Source: Phyllobacterium zundukense (GTDB taxonomy: Bacteria; Pseudomonadota; Alphaproteobacteria; Rhizobiales; Rhizobiaceae). Taken from it: a stretch of DNA of 64,000 nt. Location: assembly GCF_002764115.1 (NCBI RefSeq), contig NZ_CP017940.1, positions 2,578,501 through 2,642,500 on the forward strand, written 5' to 3'. Below, in pieces: positions 26,764-35,279 of the stretch. Position 1 is the first letter of the stretch. Every line of letters starts with the position of its first letter. The notes below the pieces were generated by a model, which was not told the origin of the DNA, did not search any database, and saw only the letters and a program-made list of their open reading frames with translations. Made by a program: the position numbers and the translations under genes.

Positions 26764-27693
26764 CTATTGCTGAAGGCGCGCAACGAATCCGTCAAACTCC
26801 TCGGCCGTTGCATAGGACTTCTGCGTGCCCTCGCGGGTAATGGAGTCGGCCGCATATAGGGCCGCTTTCTTGAGCGAAGGTTCCAGTTCGCGGCTCTCCA
26901 CATAATACCGCGCGAAGCTGCCGATGAATGCATCGCCTGCCCCTGTCGTGTCTTTCGGCTTGACCTTGAGCGGTTCGATCAATGTGGAGGAACTGGCAGT
27001 AATCAGCCGTGCACCGCGCGAACCGAGCGTGACAATGACTGTGCGGATGCCCTTGTCGATCAGGGAGCGCGCTGCTTTTTCAATCTCGGCATCGGTACCC
27101 GTCGGCATGCCGGTCAGAAGGGCAAGCTCCGTTTCGTTGGGCACGAGGAACGTTGCCTTGACGACCTGCTTCGCGTCGAGATCGGGCGCGGCCGGCGCGG
27201 GATTGAGGATCGTCTCGATGCCGTGGCGATCGGCAAAGGCAATGGTGTGGTAGACCGTCTCGAGCGGCACTTCCAATTGCATCAGGATAAGATCGCAGCC
27301 CTTCAGATCTTCCGCGGCCGCGTCGATATCGGCCGGCTTGAGTTCATTGTTCGCGCCCTTGATGATGAGGATGGAATTCTCGCCGCTCTCGTCGACAAAG
27401 ATCGGCGCAACGCCGCTCGACTTGCCGGCAACAATGCCGACATGGGAGATGTCGACGCCATTGTCTTTGAGGTTCTTGATCGTGCTTTGACCGAAAACAT
27501 CGTCACCGACCTTGGTGAGCATCATCACGTCCGCGCCAAGTCTTGCAGCAGCCACCGCCTGATTGGCACCCTTGCCGCCAAAGCCCATGAAGAACGATGG
27601 CGCTTCCAGCGTTTCGCCCGGCGCAGGCATACGGATGATCGATGTAACGAGATCGGTCATGTTGCTGCCGACGACGGCGATACGACGTGCCAT
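26764..27693 (-). CDS. rbsK: Ribokinase (PfkB family)
   Basis: 309 residues. N-terminal VVGSNMTDLVTSIIRMPAPGE and GGKGANQAVAAARLGADV are ribokinase signature 1. The C-terminal KDTTGAGDAFIGSFARYY contains the catalytic Asp (GAGD). Phosphorylates D-ribose to ribose 5-phosphate with ATP. No rbs transporter gene adjoins it here, so it stands alone between the convergent cyclase gene and tRNA-Gln. Other PfkB sugar kinases are possible, but the N-terminal motif fits ribokinase best. Confidence 0.88.
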   Translation of the reverse strand: MARRIAVVGSNMTDLVTSIIRMPAPGETLEAPSFFMGFGGKGANQAVAAARLGADVMMLTKVGDDVFGQSTIKNLKDNGVDISHVGIVAGKSSGVAPIFVDESGENSILIIKGANNELKPADIDAAAEDLKGCDLILMQLEVPLETVYHTIAFADRHGIETILNPAPAAPDLDAKQVVKATFLVPNETELALLTGMPTGTDAEIEKAARSLIDKGIRTVIVTLGSRGARLITASSSTLIEPLKVKPKDTTGAGDAFIGSFARYYVESRELEPSLKKAALYAADSITREGTQKSYATAEEFDGFVARLQQ

Positions 27694-27879
27694 GCTGGTC
27701 TTCCTCCTTGGTTGATGGGCCCGCTCGGGCTTTTGGGAAATGATCTATATCAATGATTTGCGGGAAAGAAATGCCTGCCCCGGTCACTGATTGTGGAATG
27801 TTTTGGCAGATGTGACGTTGGAAGAGTTGCAGCGATTGCAAGAAATGCAAATCATTTCAGCTGGATAGAAGAAAAAGAT

Positions 27880-27954
27880 TGGCTGGGGCGGGAGGGTTCG
27901 AACCTCCGAATGGCGGTACCAAAAACCGCTGCCTTACCACTTGGCTACGCCCCA
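27880..27954 (-). tRNA. tRNA-Gln (anticodon TTG)
   Basis: On the minus strand a full cloverleaf forms: acceptor TGGGGCG pairs with CGCCCCA, the anticodon arm GCGGT-TTTTGGT-ACCGC gives anticodon TTG (decodes CAA), and the T arm is GGAGG-TTCGAAC-CCTCC. The discriminator base is G, and CCA is encoded. 72 nt plus CCA. Confidence 0.96.
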
Positions 27955-28182
27955 AAACGTCAACGCCGATCTGAATAATCCGCGTGACAGCGCGGCCTTA
28001 TAACCTCTGGTTCCAGCTTGCGCAATGTGAATGATTGGCCAGTTTGTCGCTCTTCACAACTGTTTCCCCATAATTTCATGATGCCGGGACCGGACATTGG
28101 ACCTAAGTCGGGATGCCATTCACAGACGCATATGGATAGGCTGGGCCAAAGTTGAGTTTTGGCGGCGAAGCAGCAGCACCGT

Positions 28183-28386
28183 GCCAGCCGGTGCAATCAG
28201 GGGGATGGGCCTCCCTGGCTGAGGCATACGGCCAATATGCTGTCAAAACTTGGAGTGAAGCGAATGTGGTCTCTACCACTAAGCATCACCCTGGAATTGC
28301 AAAAAAACCCGTACGAGCTGGACACTCAAGGTACGGGTCTCATTTGCATTGTCCTAGGTTTGGGAGGTGGGCTTCGGCCTGCCTCC
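28183..28386 (+). ncRNA. Repeated structured element, copy 2
   Basis: About 204 nt matching copies 1 and 3: GCCAGCCGGTG start, a stem-loop containing GATGGGCC, a GGAG ribosome site at 28252-28255, the MWSLP micro-ORF at 28264, an internal stem ACCCGTAC 28307-28314 / GTACGGGT 28331-28338, and the terminal hairpin GGGAGGTGGGC-TTCG-GCCTGCCTCC (28362-28386). The terminal loop is TTCG rather than GAAA, another stable tetraloop. Ends 90 bases before the WecA-like gene. Confidence 0.6.
28264..28357 (+). pseudogene. MW(Y/S)LP micro-protein, copy 2, frame disrupted at an A7 run
   Basis: ATG 28264 begins MWSLPLSITLELQK. After the A7 run (28301-28307) the literal frame departs from the family and runs to 28389 (41 aa). 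Removing one A restores the family pattern, TRTSW then KVRV.F, ending at a TAG near 28357. So the copy either has a one-base insertion, relies on slippage at the A7 run, or is decaying. Upstream features (GGAG site, start) are intact. Confidence 0.45.
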
Positions 28387-28475
28387 TGACCAAGCTGACA
28401 ATAACACTTTTCAGATATTTTCCAAGAGTGCTAAGTGCCATCTCTGAGCAAGGGACAGGCCCTGGGAATAAGTAC

Positions 28476-29480
28476 GTGGATTCAGCATTGGCTACTATCA
28501 TTTCTTCTTTTCTCGTCACCGCCATTGCAAGCGCCGTGTTACTGGCGGTCATCATGCGCGCGCTGCCGACGGATTTTCTGGGCGCCGCCGTGACGGAGCG
28601 CTCCAATCACACCCAGGCCGCGAGGCAGCTTGGTGGTCTGGCCATCGTTCCGGCGATGATCGCCTCGCTCTGGATCTTTGGGCCGGACAACGGCCTTGAT
28701 CTGCAGTTTCTTGTTGCGACGACCACTGCAGCAGCCCTCTTGTGGGTCACCGGTTTCTTCGATGACCGGCACCATCTGCCGGAGAGCATCCGGCTAGTAT
28801 CGCAACTCCTTGCTTCCGCCATTGCCGTCTATGGCCTTGGCCCGGATTTCCGCCTGCTGTCGGAATTTTTGCCATACTTTGTCGAACGCGGCCTTCTCGT
28901 TATCGCACTCGTCTATTTCATCAACCTGACGAACTTCATGGACGGTCTCGACCTGATGGTCGTCTCGGGTCTCGGCATTCCTCTGGCGCTGCTGGCAGGC
29001 TTTTCGGCTTTCGGGCTGGCAGCACTTGGTACGGGCCATCTCGCCGCGTCGATTGCGGGTGGCTTTGCAGGCTTCGCTGTCTTCAACCGGCCAAAGGCAA
29101 AAGTCTTTCTCGGCGATTCCGGCAGCCTGCCCATTGGCCTGATGAGCGGCCTCGCCTTCTTCATGGTTGCCCGCGACATATCGATCTGGGCAGGGCTGGT
29201 CCTGCCGCTGTTTTTCATCGCCGATGCCACATCGACCCTGTTGATGCGGCTGGCAGCAGGCGAGAATATTTTTGCCGCCCATTCCAAGCATGCCTATCAG
29301 GTGGCGAAACGCGCCGGCTGGTCAGTGTGGCAGGTGGTCCTGAGCGTCGGCGCACTCAATCTTGTCCTCGGCGTCTGCGCTCTGGCAGCTTCGCAGCATG
29401 GCCCTATGCGTATTGCCGGCATTCTCGCAGCTCTGATTGGCGTTGCGCTGCTCCTGTACCGTTTTCGGCGGGCGGCGTGA
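28476..29480 (+). CDS. WecA/MraY-family glycosyl-1-phosphate transferase (GT4)
   Basis: 334 residues from GTG 28476 (VDSALATIISSFLVTAIASAV); the frame is open further upstream but that part overlaps repeat copy 2 and is not protein-like. A polytopic membrane enzyme transferring a sugar-1-phosphate from a UDP-sugar to undecaprenyl phosphate. Family Asp motifs are visible: GFFDDRH, LTNFMDGLDLMV and KVFLGDSGSLPIG, and AAHSKHAYQ near the C-terminus. Next to a GT2 gene and a CapD-like gene, so probably the initiating enzyme of a surface polysaccharide. The donor sugar is unknown. Confidence 0.85.
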   Translation: MDSALATIISSFLVTAIASAVLLAVIMRALPTDFLGAAVTERSNHTQAARQLGGLAIVPAMIASLWIFGPDNGLDLQFLVATTTAAALLWVTGFFDDRHHLPESIRLVSQLLASAIAVYGLGPDFRLLSEFLPYFVERGLLVIALVYFINLTNFMDGLDLMVVSGLGIPLALLAGFSAFGLAALGTGHLAASIAGGFAGFAVFNRPKAKVFLGDSGSLPIGLMSGLAFFMVARDISIWAGLVLPLFFIADATSTLLMRLAAGENIFAAHSKHAYQVAKRAGWSVWQVVLSVGALNLVLGVCALAASQHGPMRIAGILAALIGVALLLYRFRRAA

Positions 29481-29481
29481 C

Positions 29482-30408
29482 TCAAAGGCGGCGCAAGAGC
29501 GCGGCAAGATAAAGCCCTGCCTGGCCCCATGCAGTCTGCCGGTACACGCCGGATTTGTGCAGGTAATACAGCCGTTTGATGAAATTGTCGGACCTGACCT
29601 TCCAGTACAGGTCGCAGGTTGCCCGGGCTTCATCACTCAACAGATCACGGTTGCGGACCAGCCCCTGCACATTGAGGTCGGCCTGTTCGGCGAAGCGGCC
29701 GGCAAGCCGTTGCCGTGCGCGCGAAACCCAGGCACCCCAACCTGTACCGCCGTCTAATTGCCGCTCCCGCACGAGAGGCTGCGGGTCGCAATGAACGACG
29801 CCGCCTGCCCCGGAGACGATCAGATAGAGCCACCAGCCATGGCTGGAGAACTCGGCCTTCCGGCAGGATTCGGCGAGAAGATCGCGTGCCATCCGGTTGA
29901 AAAGCATCGTATTTCCCGGCGCGATGTTCTGCACCAGCGCATTGCGAAAATCAGGATCACGCATGAATGCGGGCGAGGAAGCCAACACCGCGCCGCCGGT
30001 TGAAATCAGCTGTTTGCTCGAACAGAACACCGAGGGAACGGCAAAGGCATGATGCTCGATCCAGCGAACGGAATTGGCCACCTTGTCCGGCTCCCAGAGA
30101 TCACTCTGGTCCGCAAAGGCGAAATAGTCCGCCTGGATGTCAGGATTGATGATCAGCGAACGGAAGTTTTCCGCCGTGCCCTCGACCGGCCCGTGCAAGA
30201 TTCGCATCCGCCCCTTGGTCCACCGTCTGGCCCAGGCTTGCAGGACTGCGATTGTCTCGCTGGCCGCTCCCTCATCCGACACCCACAGATCGATGTCGGG
30301 ATAGGTTTGCGCCGCGATCGAGGCCAGGTGACCGTCCAGAAACGCCGCGCCATTGCGGGTTGCAAGCAGGACGGCAACCCTTCCAGATGATGGTGTGCGT
30401 TTCAACAC
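29482..30408 (-). CDS. Glycosyltransferase family 2
   Basis: 308 residues. The N-terminal VAVLLATRNGAAFLDGHLASI, followed by the nucleotide-binding strand PDIDLWVSDEGA, is the GT-A family 2 pattern. Internal FAFADQSDLWEPDKV provides the acidic metal-binding site. Convergent with the WecA-like gene (stops 1 base apart) and downstream of the CapD-like gene on the same strand. Transfers a sugar to a growing surface glycan; donor and acceptor not predictable. Soluble or peripheral, no strong helix. Confidence 0.82.
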   Translation of the reverse strand: MLKRTPSSGRVAVLLATRNGAAFLDGHLASIAAQTYPDIDLWVSDEGAASETIAVLQAWARRWTKGRMRILHGPVEGTAENFRSLIINPDIQADYFAFADQSDLWEPDKVANSVRWIEHHAFAVPSVFCSSKQLISTGGAVLASSPAFMRDPDFRNALVQNIAPGNTMLFNRMARDLLAESCRKAEFSSHGWWLYLIVSGAGGVVHCDPQPLVRERQLDGGTGWGAWVSRARQRLAGRFAEQADLNVQGLVRNRDLLSDEARATCDLYWKVRSDNFIKRLYYLHKSGVYRQTAWGQAGLYLAALLRRL

Positions 30409-30492
30409 TGTTCAACCCTGTCTTCCGACTCAGTGCCCCTGCTCTTGCACATCAAAATTGCCAAGATTGAGGTCATGCCTGAACGGACAGTG

Positions 30493-32361
30493 CTACGCGC
30501 TCGCGCCCTCGAACAACAGCTTGCGAACCGCATCCGCGTCCTGCTGCGCGATCAGCTGGCGCAATTCGGCGACGGCGCCCGGCAGATGATCCACGGAATT
30601 GATGCTGCGTTTGGCGCGGAGAATCTTCGAATGTTTCGTCGGCGAGACACCGGTAGGGTCATAGAACAGCTCCTCGTGCAGCTTTTCGCCGTCCCGGATG
30701 CCAACCGTGATGATTTCGATATCGCCTTCCGGATTGGAGATGTCCTTGACCGAAAGGCCGGCCAGCAGAACCATGTTTTCCGCCAGGTCGCGGATGCGCA
30801 CGGCCTCGCCCATTTCGAGCAGCAGAATATCGCCGCCCTCCGAAAGCGCACCCGCCTGAATGATCAGTTCTGCCGCTTCGCGCACCGACATGAAGTAGCG
30901 TGTCATGTCGTCATGCGTGACGGTCAGCGGACCGCCACTGGCGATCTGTTCGCGAAACAGCGGCACGACCGAACCGCTCGACCCGATCACATTGCCGAAA
31001 CGCACTGATGCGAAGACCTGTCCGGTGCCATGCTTGCTCGCCTCATTGCCGTTATGGCGGACGATGAGCTCGGCCCAGCGCTTGGTGGCGCCCATGACAT
31101 TCGACGGTCGTACCGCCTTGTCGGACGAGATGAGAACGAAGTTTCTCACACCGGCCTCGCGGGACAGTCCAGCCAGCACATCGGTGCCGATCACATTGTT
31201 GCGGGCGCCTTCGACAACATTCTCCTCGACGAGGGGAACGTGCTTGTAGGCGGCGCAATGATAGACGTTTTCCACCTTGTGCTCGGCAAGGACCGTCCTG
31301 ATCAATGGCGCATCGCTGATGGAACCGAGGACAGGGACGATCAGGCAATCGCTGACCGACATCAATTCACGCTGGAGCTGATAGATACTGTGCTCGTTGA
31401 GATCGAAGATCACCAGCTTGGCCGGCGCAAGCTTGACGATGGTGCGGCAAAGCTCCGAGCCGATCGAGCCACCGGCGCCGGTGACGAGAATGACCCGGTT
31501 CTCCACCGTCTTGTCGAGCAGGATAGGGTCCGCGGGCACCGGCGAACGGCCGAGCAGATCGTCGATATCGATATCGCGCAGGTGGCTGACCAGATATTTG
31601 CCGGCGGTCAGATCGGAAATCGCCGGAAGGATGCGCACCTTGACGTCGAGGGATTTCAACCTGCCAATCAGCCTGCGGCGCTGGATCCCGCTCAGGGACG
31701 ATGTGGTCACGATCATTTCGTTGATGCCGAAATTGTCGATCACCGTTTCGATCTGCGAGGAATTGTAGACGCGGATACCGAGAATATCCATTCCCTGCAG
31801 GCTCTTGTCGTCGTCAATGAAACCGGCGACGAAGACCTCGTTCTGTGCCCTTAAAGCGTTGGCCAATTGCCGGCCGGCATCACCAGCCCCGAATATGAGG
31901 CACTGCCTCGCCATGATCTTTTCGCGTAGCGGACTCCAAAGAAGCCATTTGGCGGCAAACCGGCTGCCGCAAATCAATGCGATGCTCAGTACCCAGTAAA
32001 GGAATGGAATGGCGCGCGGCACACCTGCAGCGCCCGTCATGAGCGTGAGGAACGCCAGGCAAACCCAGAGAATGACCGAGATTGTCACAGCCTGCATCAT
32101 CGTCCAGATCGCCCTGTCGGGCAGATAGCGGATGACAGCGCGATAGAGGCCGAAACGAATGAACACCGGCACTCCGATCAACGGTGCGGCAATCATCAAC
32201 AGGGACTGCTCGCTGTTCGGAATGAAGAATGAACCGAACCTCAGCAAATAGCTGAGCCAAACCGCAAATGTCAGCGTGACCACGTCGAAAGCGACAAGGA
32301 TCAGTTGCTTGTAACGACGCGGCATCATCGAGATGCTTTGCCGAAAATTTTCCAATTTCAT
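30493..32361 (-). CDS. Polysaccharide biosynthesis protein, CapD/WbpM-like sugar-nucleotide 4,6-dehydratase
   Basis: 622 residues from ATG 32361 (MKLENFRQSISMMPRRYKQL); the frame extends to 32415 but without support. About four N-terminal membrane helices (to about residue 140), then one Rossmann module (FGAGDAGRQLANAL) and a catalytic SDR module starting TGAGGSIGSELCRT. The catalytic segment SSDKAVRPSNVMGATKRWAE has the modified SxDKAVxPxNxMG motif of WbpM/FlaA1. Makes 4-keto-6-deoxy sugar nucleotides for capsule or O-antigen. Preceded by repeat copy 3. Confidence 0.88.
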   Translation of the reverse strand: MKLENFRQSISMMPRRYKQLILVAFDVVTLTFAVWLSYLLRFGSFFIPNSEQSLLMIAAPLIGVPVFIRFGLYRAVIRYLPDRAIWTMMQAVTISVILWVCLAFLTLMTGAAGVPRAIPFLYWVLSIALICGSRFAAKWLLWSPLREKIMARQCLIFGAGDAGRQLANALRAQNEVFVAGFIDDDKSLQGMDILGIRVYNSSQIETVIDNFGINEMIVTTSSLSGIQRRRLIGRLKSLDVKVRILPAISDLTAGKYLVSHLRDIDIDDLLGRSPVPADPILLDKTVENRVILVTGAGGSIGSELCRTIVKLAPAKLVIFDLNEHSIYQLQRELMSVSDCLIVPVLGSISDAPLIRTVLAEHKVENVYHCAAYKHVPLVEENVVEGARNNVIGTDVLAGLSREAGVRNFVLISSDKAVRPSNVMGATKRWAELIVRHNGNEASKHGTGQVFASVRFGNVIGSSGSVVPLFREQIASGGPLTVTHDDMTRYFMSVREAAELIIQAGALSEGGDILLLEMGEAVRIRDLAENMVLLAGLSVKDISNPEGDIEIITVGIRDGEKLHEELFYDPTGVSPTKHSKILRAKRSINSVDHLPGAVAELRQLIAQQDADAVRKLLFEGASA

Positions 32362-32492
32362 TGATCCTCGGTGTTCAGGAATAAAACGCCCAGACCAGTA
32401 ACATAGGGCAACCAAAATGCAATGCTCGTTTGGTGATCAACCACGGCGTGCTTGGAAATCAACAGGAAACTCGTTATATTGCGGATCGGAGA

Positions 32493-32690
32493 GAGGGGCA
32501 GACTTTCGCCCGCCCCTCCTTCCTTACTTTATGAAATTGACCCGAAGAGACAGTAACCAGCTGCTTCGGGTCTTTTTCATTGTAAGGGTGACGCTAAATG
32601 GCAGATACCACATAGTGTTCACCTCCGAGTTTACAGCGAGGCCCTCGCCTCGGTCGGAGCGGCCCATCCTCTCCGAATACACCGGCTGGC
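32493..32690 (-). ncRNA. Repeated structured element, copy 3 (with micro-ORF)
   Basis: Reading leftwards from 32690: GCCAGCCGGTG, stem TCGGAGA.. with loop GGATGGGCC and partner ..CTCCGA, GGAGGTG, micro-ORF from 32613, internal stem GACCCGAAG (as read on the minus strand; partner CTTCGGGTC) and terminal hairpin GAGGGGCGGGC-GAAA-GTCTGCCCCTC. Relative to copy 1 the terminal stem has paired changes, indicating selection on structure. Ends about 130 bases before the CapD-like gene. Confidence 0.62.
32524..32613 (-). CDS. Micro-protein of the MW(Y/S)LP family, copy 3 (29 aa)
   Basis: ATG at 32613 on the minus strand has GGAGGTG upstream. The peptide begins MWYLPFSVTLTMKKTRSSW and ends LRVNFIK. It matches copy 1 across the MWYLP start, KKTR(T/S)SW core and RV.F end. 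Intact reading frame. It contains the same internal hairpin. See copy 1 for the possible roles. Confidence 0.6.
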   Translation of the reverse strand: MWYLPFSVTLTMKKTRSSWLLSLRVNFIK

Positions 32691-32691
32691 T

Positions 32692-32794
32692 GCGCATAAC
32701 CCCAAAAATCATCTTCGATTTTTGGAAAGGATTATGCGCCACTAAAGGGTGCTACTGCGTCCTTTACGCGTCCCGCGGACGCGTGGCGCAGTAG
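32692..32794. repeat. Two strong hairpins upstream of repeat copy 3
   Basis: First hairpin: GCGCATAA (32692) pairs with TTATGCGC (ends 32739), enclosing a second stem CCAAAAATC/GATTTTTGG. Second hairpin: CTACTGCG (32752) with CGCAGTAG (ends 32794), enclosing ACGCGTCC-CGC-GGACGCGT. A further palindrome, CAAACCATGGTTTG, lies at 32821-32834. None is present at copy 1 or 2, so these may be separate repeats. Confidence 0.6.
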
Positions 32795-32980
32795 TGCTGC
32801 TGCTTGCGCCTGTAAACCTGCAAACCATGGTTTGATTTTCTGCAGACGACAACGAATGCAGGGTTGCATCCATTCCGCTACGCGACCTTCCAGGTTGTCC
32901 CCGCAGTTGGCTGTTTATCCAACAGATTTCGAATGGCCTTAGAATCTGTCCACTTGGCGAAAAGCTGAAAGGACAGCCCC

Positions 32981-34171
32981 ATGGACCAGACTCCCAACCT
33001 TAGATTGCCCTATATCGCGCCTTCGCAGGCGCAGAAGCATGTTACCCATAACGAGGCCATCCGGGCGCTCGATGCCCTGGTACAGCTTGTCGTGATAGAC
33101 CGGGCCCTCACCGAGCCGCCGCTCGAGCCTGAGGAAGGCGACCGCCATATCGCGGGACCTGCCGCATCAGGCTTCTGGTCCGGCAAGGACAACCAGGTTG
33201 CTGCCTGGCAGGACGGAGCCTGGACCTTCTTCCCGCCGCAAGACGGCTGGTATGCCTGGATAATGACTGAGCGCAAATTTGTGGTTTTCGATGAGACGAT
33301 CTGGACCGAAGTGAAGACCGGGACGAACCCTGTTCCGAGCGTCGGCATCAATACGATTGCAGATGAAACCAACCGGCTGTCGCTGAAAAGTTCCGCCTCC
33401 CTGTTCGACCACGCGGGTGGAGGACACCAACTGAAAATCAACAGGGCGGATGACACCCAGGCCGCATCCTTGCTTTTCCAATCAAATTATCAGGGCCGCG
33501 CCGAAATGGGCACGATGTGGGGCCGCGATTTCCGTATCAAGACCAGTGCCGACGGCAATCAGTGGCACGACGCCATGGTCGCCGACAGCGCAACCGGTAT
33601 CGCCAGTTTTCCCGGTGGCATCGCCCATGCGGCCACCGGCAAGAAGCAATCCGGCCTGATCTTCCTGCCCGCCGCAGAGCCGGAAGCCACCATTTATCAA
33701 ATGGCAGGCAGCCAGAATCCGCCAAGCGCCAAGCTTGCCTCGGTTACCTCGGATATCCTGACCTTTATAACCAACGCCGCAGCGATGTTTTTCGGGTCAA
33801 GCATGCGCGGCATGGCGATGGTGCGCATCTGGAATACTACCAGATCCCCGGCACAATCGGCCTGGGCCAAATGGGATACGGCCCTGAATGGATTGCAGGT
33901 GTCGAATGCCGAACACGTCAGGCAGTGGTCCGTCGCCGATACGATCCAGATCGTCGATCCAGCCAGAAAGAATATCGCCGTCGATATTTCGCCGCTCATG
34001 CAAAAATTGTTTGGCGTGGTGTTCGCGCAAGACGGCGTGTTGCTAAGCGCCGGTGCCAATGGAGAGTCAACCATCCGCTGCACCGACCGCTCACCCGTTT
34101 CCGCATGCAATCTCATCATTTTCAATGCGGATGAGGACCGCAGTTTCACTATGATCGGGCTTTATGGGTAA
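32981..34171 (+). CDS. DUF2793-domain protein (phage-tail-associated type)
   Basis: 396 residues. ATG 32981 follows GAAAGGA. The N-terminal block TPNLRLPYIAPSQAQKHVTH with later DQ..ILAW-type sequence (QVAAWQDGAWTFFPPQDGW) is the DUF2793 signature found in alphaproteobacterial prophage and gene-transfer-agent proteins. A C-terminal part (about 120-396) is rich in beta residues. No other phage gene lies nearby, so it is either a moron or a free-standing relative. It is flanked upstream by dense hairpins and downstream by repeat copy C. Confidence 0.75.
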   Translation: MDQTPNLRLPYIAPSQAQKHVTHNEAIRALDALVQLVVIDRALTEPPLEPEEGDRHIAGPAASGFWSGKDNQVAAWQDGAWTFFPPQDGWYAWIMTERKFVVFDETIWTEVKTGTNPVPSVGINTIADETNRLSLKSSASLFDHAGGGHQLKINRADDTQAASLLFQSNYQGRAEMGTMWGRDFRIKTSADGNQWHDAMVADSATGIASFPGGIAHAATGKKQSGLIFLPAAEPEATIYQMAGSQNPPSAKLASVTSDILTFITNAAAMFFGSSMRGMAMVRIWNTTRSPAQSAWAKWDTALNGLQVSNAEHVRQWSVADTIQIVDPARKNIAVDISPLMQKLFGVVFAQDGVLLSAGANGESTIRCTDRSPVSACNLIIFNADEDRSFTMIGLYG

Positions 34172-34183
34172 AGAAATAGACGG

Positions 34184-34378
34184 TGCCGATTATCTCTCCC
34201 CCTTGTGGGAGAGCAAGGATTTTCTTGGATTTAACCTCTTTGTTAAATCCTTAGAAAATCCAAGAGAGGGGATCTTGATGGGGCGTTCCAAATCCCCTCT
34301 CTTGCGATTTCTAGCACTTAGCCAAGTGGCTAAGGTGCTGAAATCGCTTTCTCCCCCACAAGGGGGAGATAATCGGTG
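34184..34378. repeat. Nested palindromic intergenic element, copy C
   Basis: Outer arms GTGCCGATTATCTCTCCCCC and the reverse complement ending GGGGGAGATAATCGGTGC form the longest pairing of the family. Inner stems as in copy A, including AGAGAGGGGAT/ATCCCCTCTCTT. Lies between DUF2793 and uraH. Confidence 0.82.
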
Positions 34379-34399
34379 CTCAATTCTGCATCCCTCAAG

Positions 34400-34756
34400 C
34401 TAGCTGCCCCTGTAAGTCGAATACGACCACGGCGTCACCAGCAGCGGCACATGGTAGTTCGCCTCGACATCGGAAATGGCAAAGCGAATTGGAACCTCGT
34501 CGAGAAAGGCTGGTTTATCCAATGCAACAAGCTTGTGCTTGAAGTACTCTTCGACGAAGAAGGTCAGCTCGTACCGGCCCACCTTCATTTCATCCGGTGA
34601 CAGCAAGGGGTTGTCAGTGCGACCGTCCGCATTGGTTACGACTGTCTTGAGCAGTTCCCGGCCGTTCTCGTTGATCCGGTGCAGGGTGAGGGCCATGCCG
34701 GATGCAGGGCGTCCTGCAGCTGTATCCAGGACATGCGTGGATAACTTTCCCATCAA
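34400..34756 (-). CDS. uraH: 5-hydroxyisourate hydrolase (transthyretin-like)
   Basis: 118 residues. Starts with [21 protein letters not shown], carries the conserved His/Arg pattern of HIU hydrolases, and ends in the hallmark C-terminal YRGS. It converts 5-hydroxyisourate to OHCU, the step after urate oxidation. Immediately downstream of uraD (7-base gap), both on the minus strand with xdhB further upstream. Cytoplasmic; usually a tetramer. Confidence 0.95.
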   Translation of the reverse strand: MMGKLSTHVLDTAAGRPASGMALTLHRINENGRELLKTVVTNADGRTDNPLLSPDEMKVGRYELTFFVEEYFKHKLVALDKPAFLDEVPIRFAISDVEANYHVPLLVTPWSYSTYRGS

Positions 34757-34763
34757 ATGCCTC

Positions 34764-35267
34764 TCATGAAATCAAATCGTGAAGGCGAAAACGCGCGATC
34801 AGAGCGATCTGCCGCAAGGCTTCGGCGACCTCCTCGCCGGCATTGTGGTTCAGGCGCTGCCGGAACGCCGCCATGATCGAGTGCTTGTCATGGCTGCGCA
34901 CGCTAAGAATGAACGGAAAGCCGAAACGGCTTTGATAGGCATTGTTGAGGCGATGAAATTCCTGGAATTCGTCATCGGTCAGCCGGTCAAGACCGGCGCC
35001 CTTCTGCTCGCTGGTCGATTCCGCCGTCAGGCTGCCTTGCCGTGCTGCTTTTCCGGCCAGATCCGGGTGAGCGCGAATGAGCCCGAGCTGGGCAACCTGA
35101 CCAGCCTTTTCCACAGCAACCACCATTGCTTCATGCAAGCGTTCAATACTGGAAAACGGACGCATTCCCGCCACAGCTTCAGGCACCCACGGTGAATGCT
35201 CGAAAATCCCGCCGAGCGCCGTGACAAAATCCTCTGTGCTTGAATTGTTCAATTGTTCAAGCGTCAT
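34764..35267 (-). CDS. uraD: OHCU decarboxylase
   Basis: 167 residues. Family motifs [20 protein letters not shown] and [20 protein letters not shown], followed by [16 protein letters not shown], identify 2-oxo-4-hydroxy-4-carboxy-5-ureidoimidazoline decarboxylase. It yields S-allantoin with UraH. The stop-to-start gap of 7 bases to uraH and 12 bases to xdhB suggests one operon xdhB-uraD-uraH. Confidence 0.95.
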   Translation of the reverse strand: MTLEQLNNSSTEDFVTALGGIFEHSPWVPEAVAGMRPFSSIERLHEAMVVAVEKAGQVAQLGLIRAHPDLAGKAARQGSLTAESTSEQKGAGLDRLTDDEFQEFHRLNNAYQSRFGFPFILSVRSHDKHSIMAAFRQRLNHNAGEEVAEALRQIALIARFRLHDLIS

Positions 35268-35279
35268 AGTCCCTCCGTC

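Noticed and set aside
28152..28475. N-terminal extension of the WecA-like protein through repeat copy 2
   Set aside because: The translation is not protein-like and overlaps the repeated element; GTG 28476 gives the normal GT4 N-terminus.
32981..34171. Prophage remnant anchored on the DUF2793 gene
   Set aside because: No integrase, terminase, capsid or tail gene is nearby, so a single DUF2793 gene does not support a prophage call.
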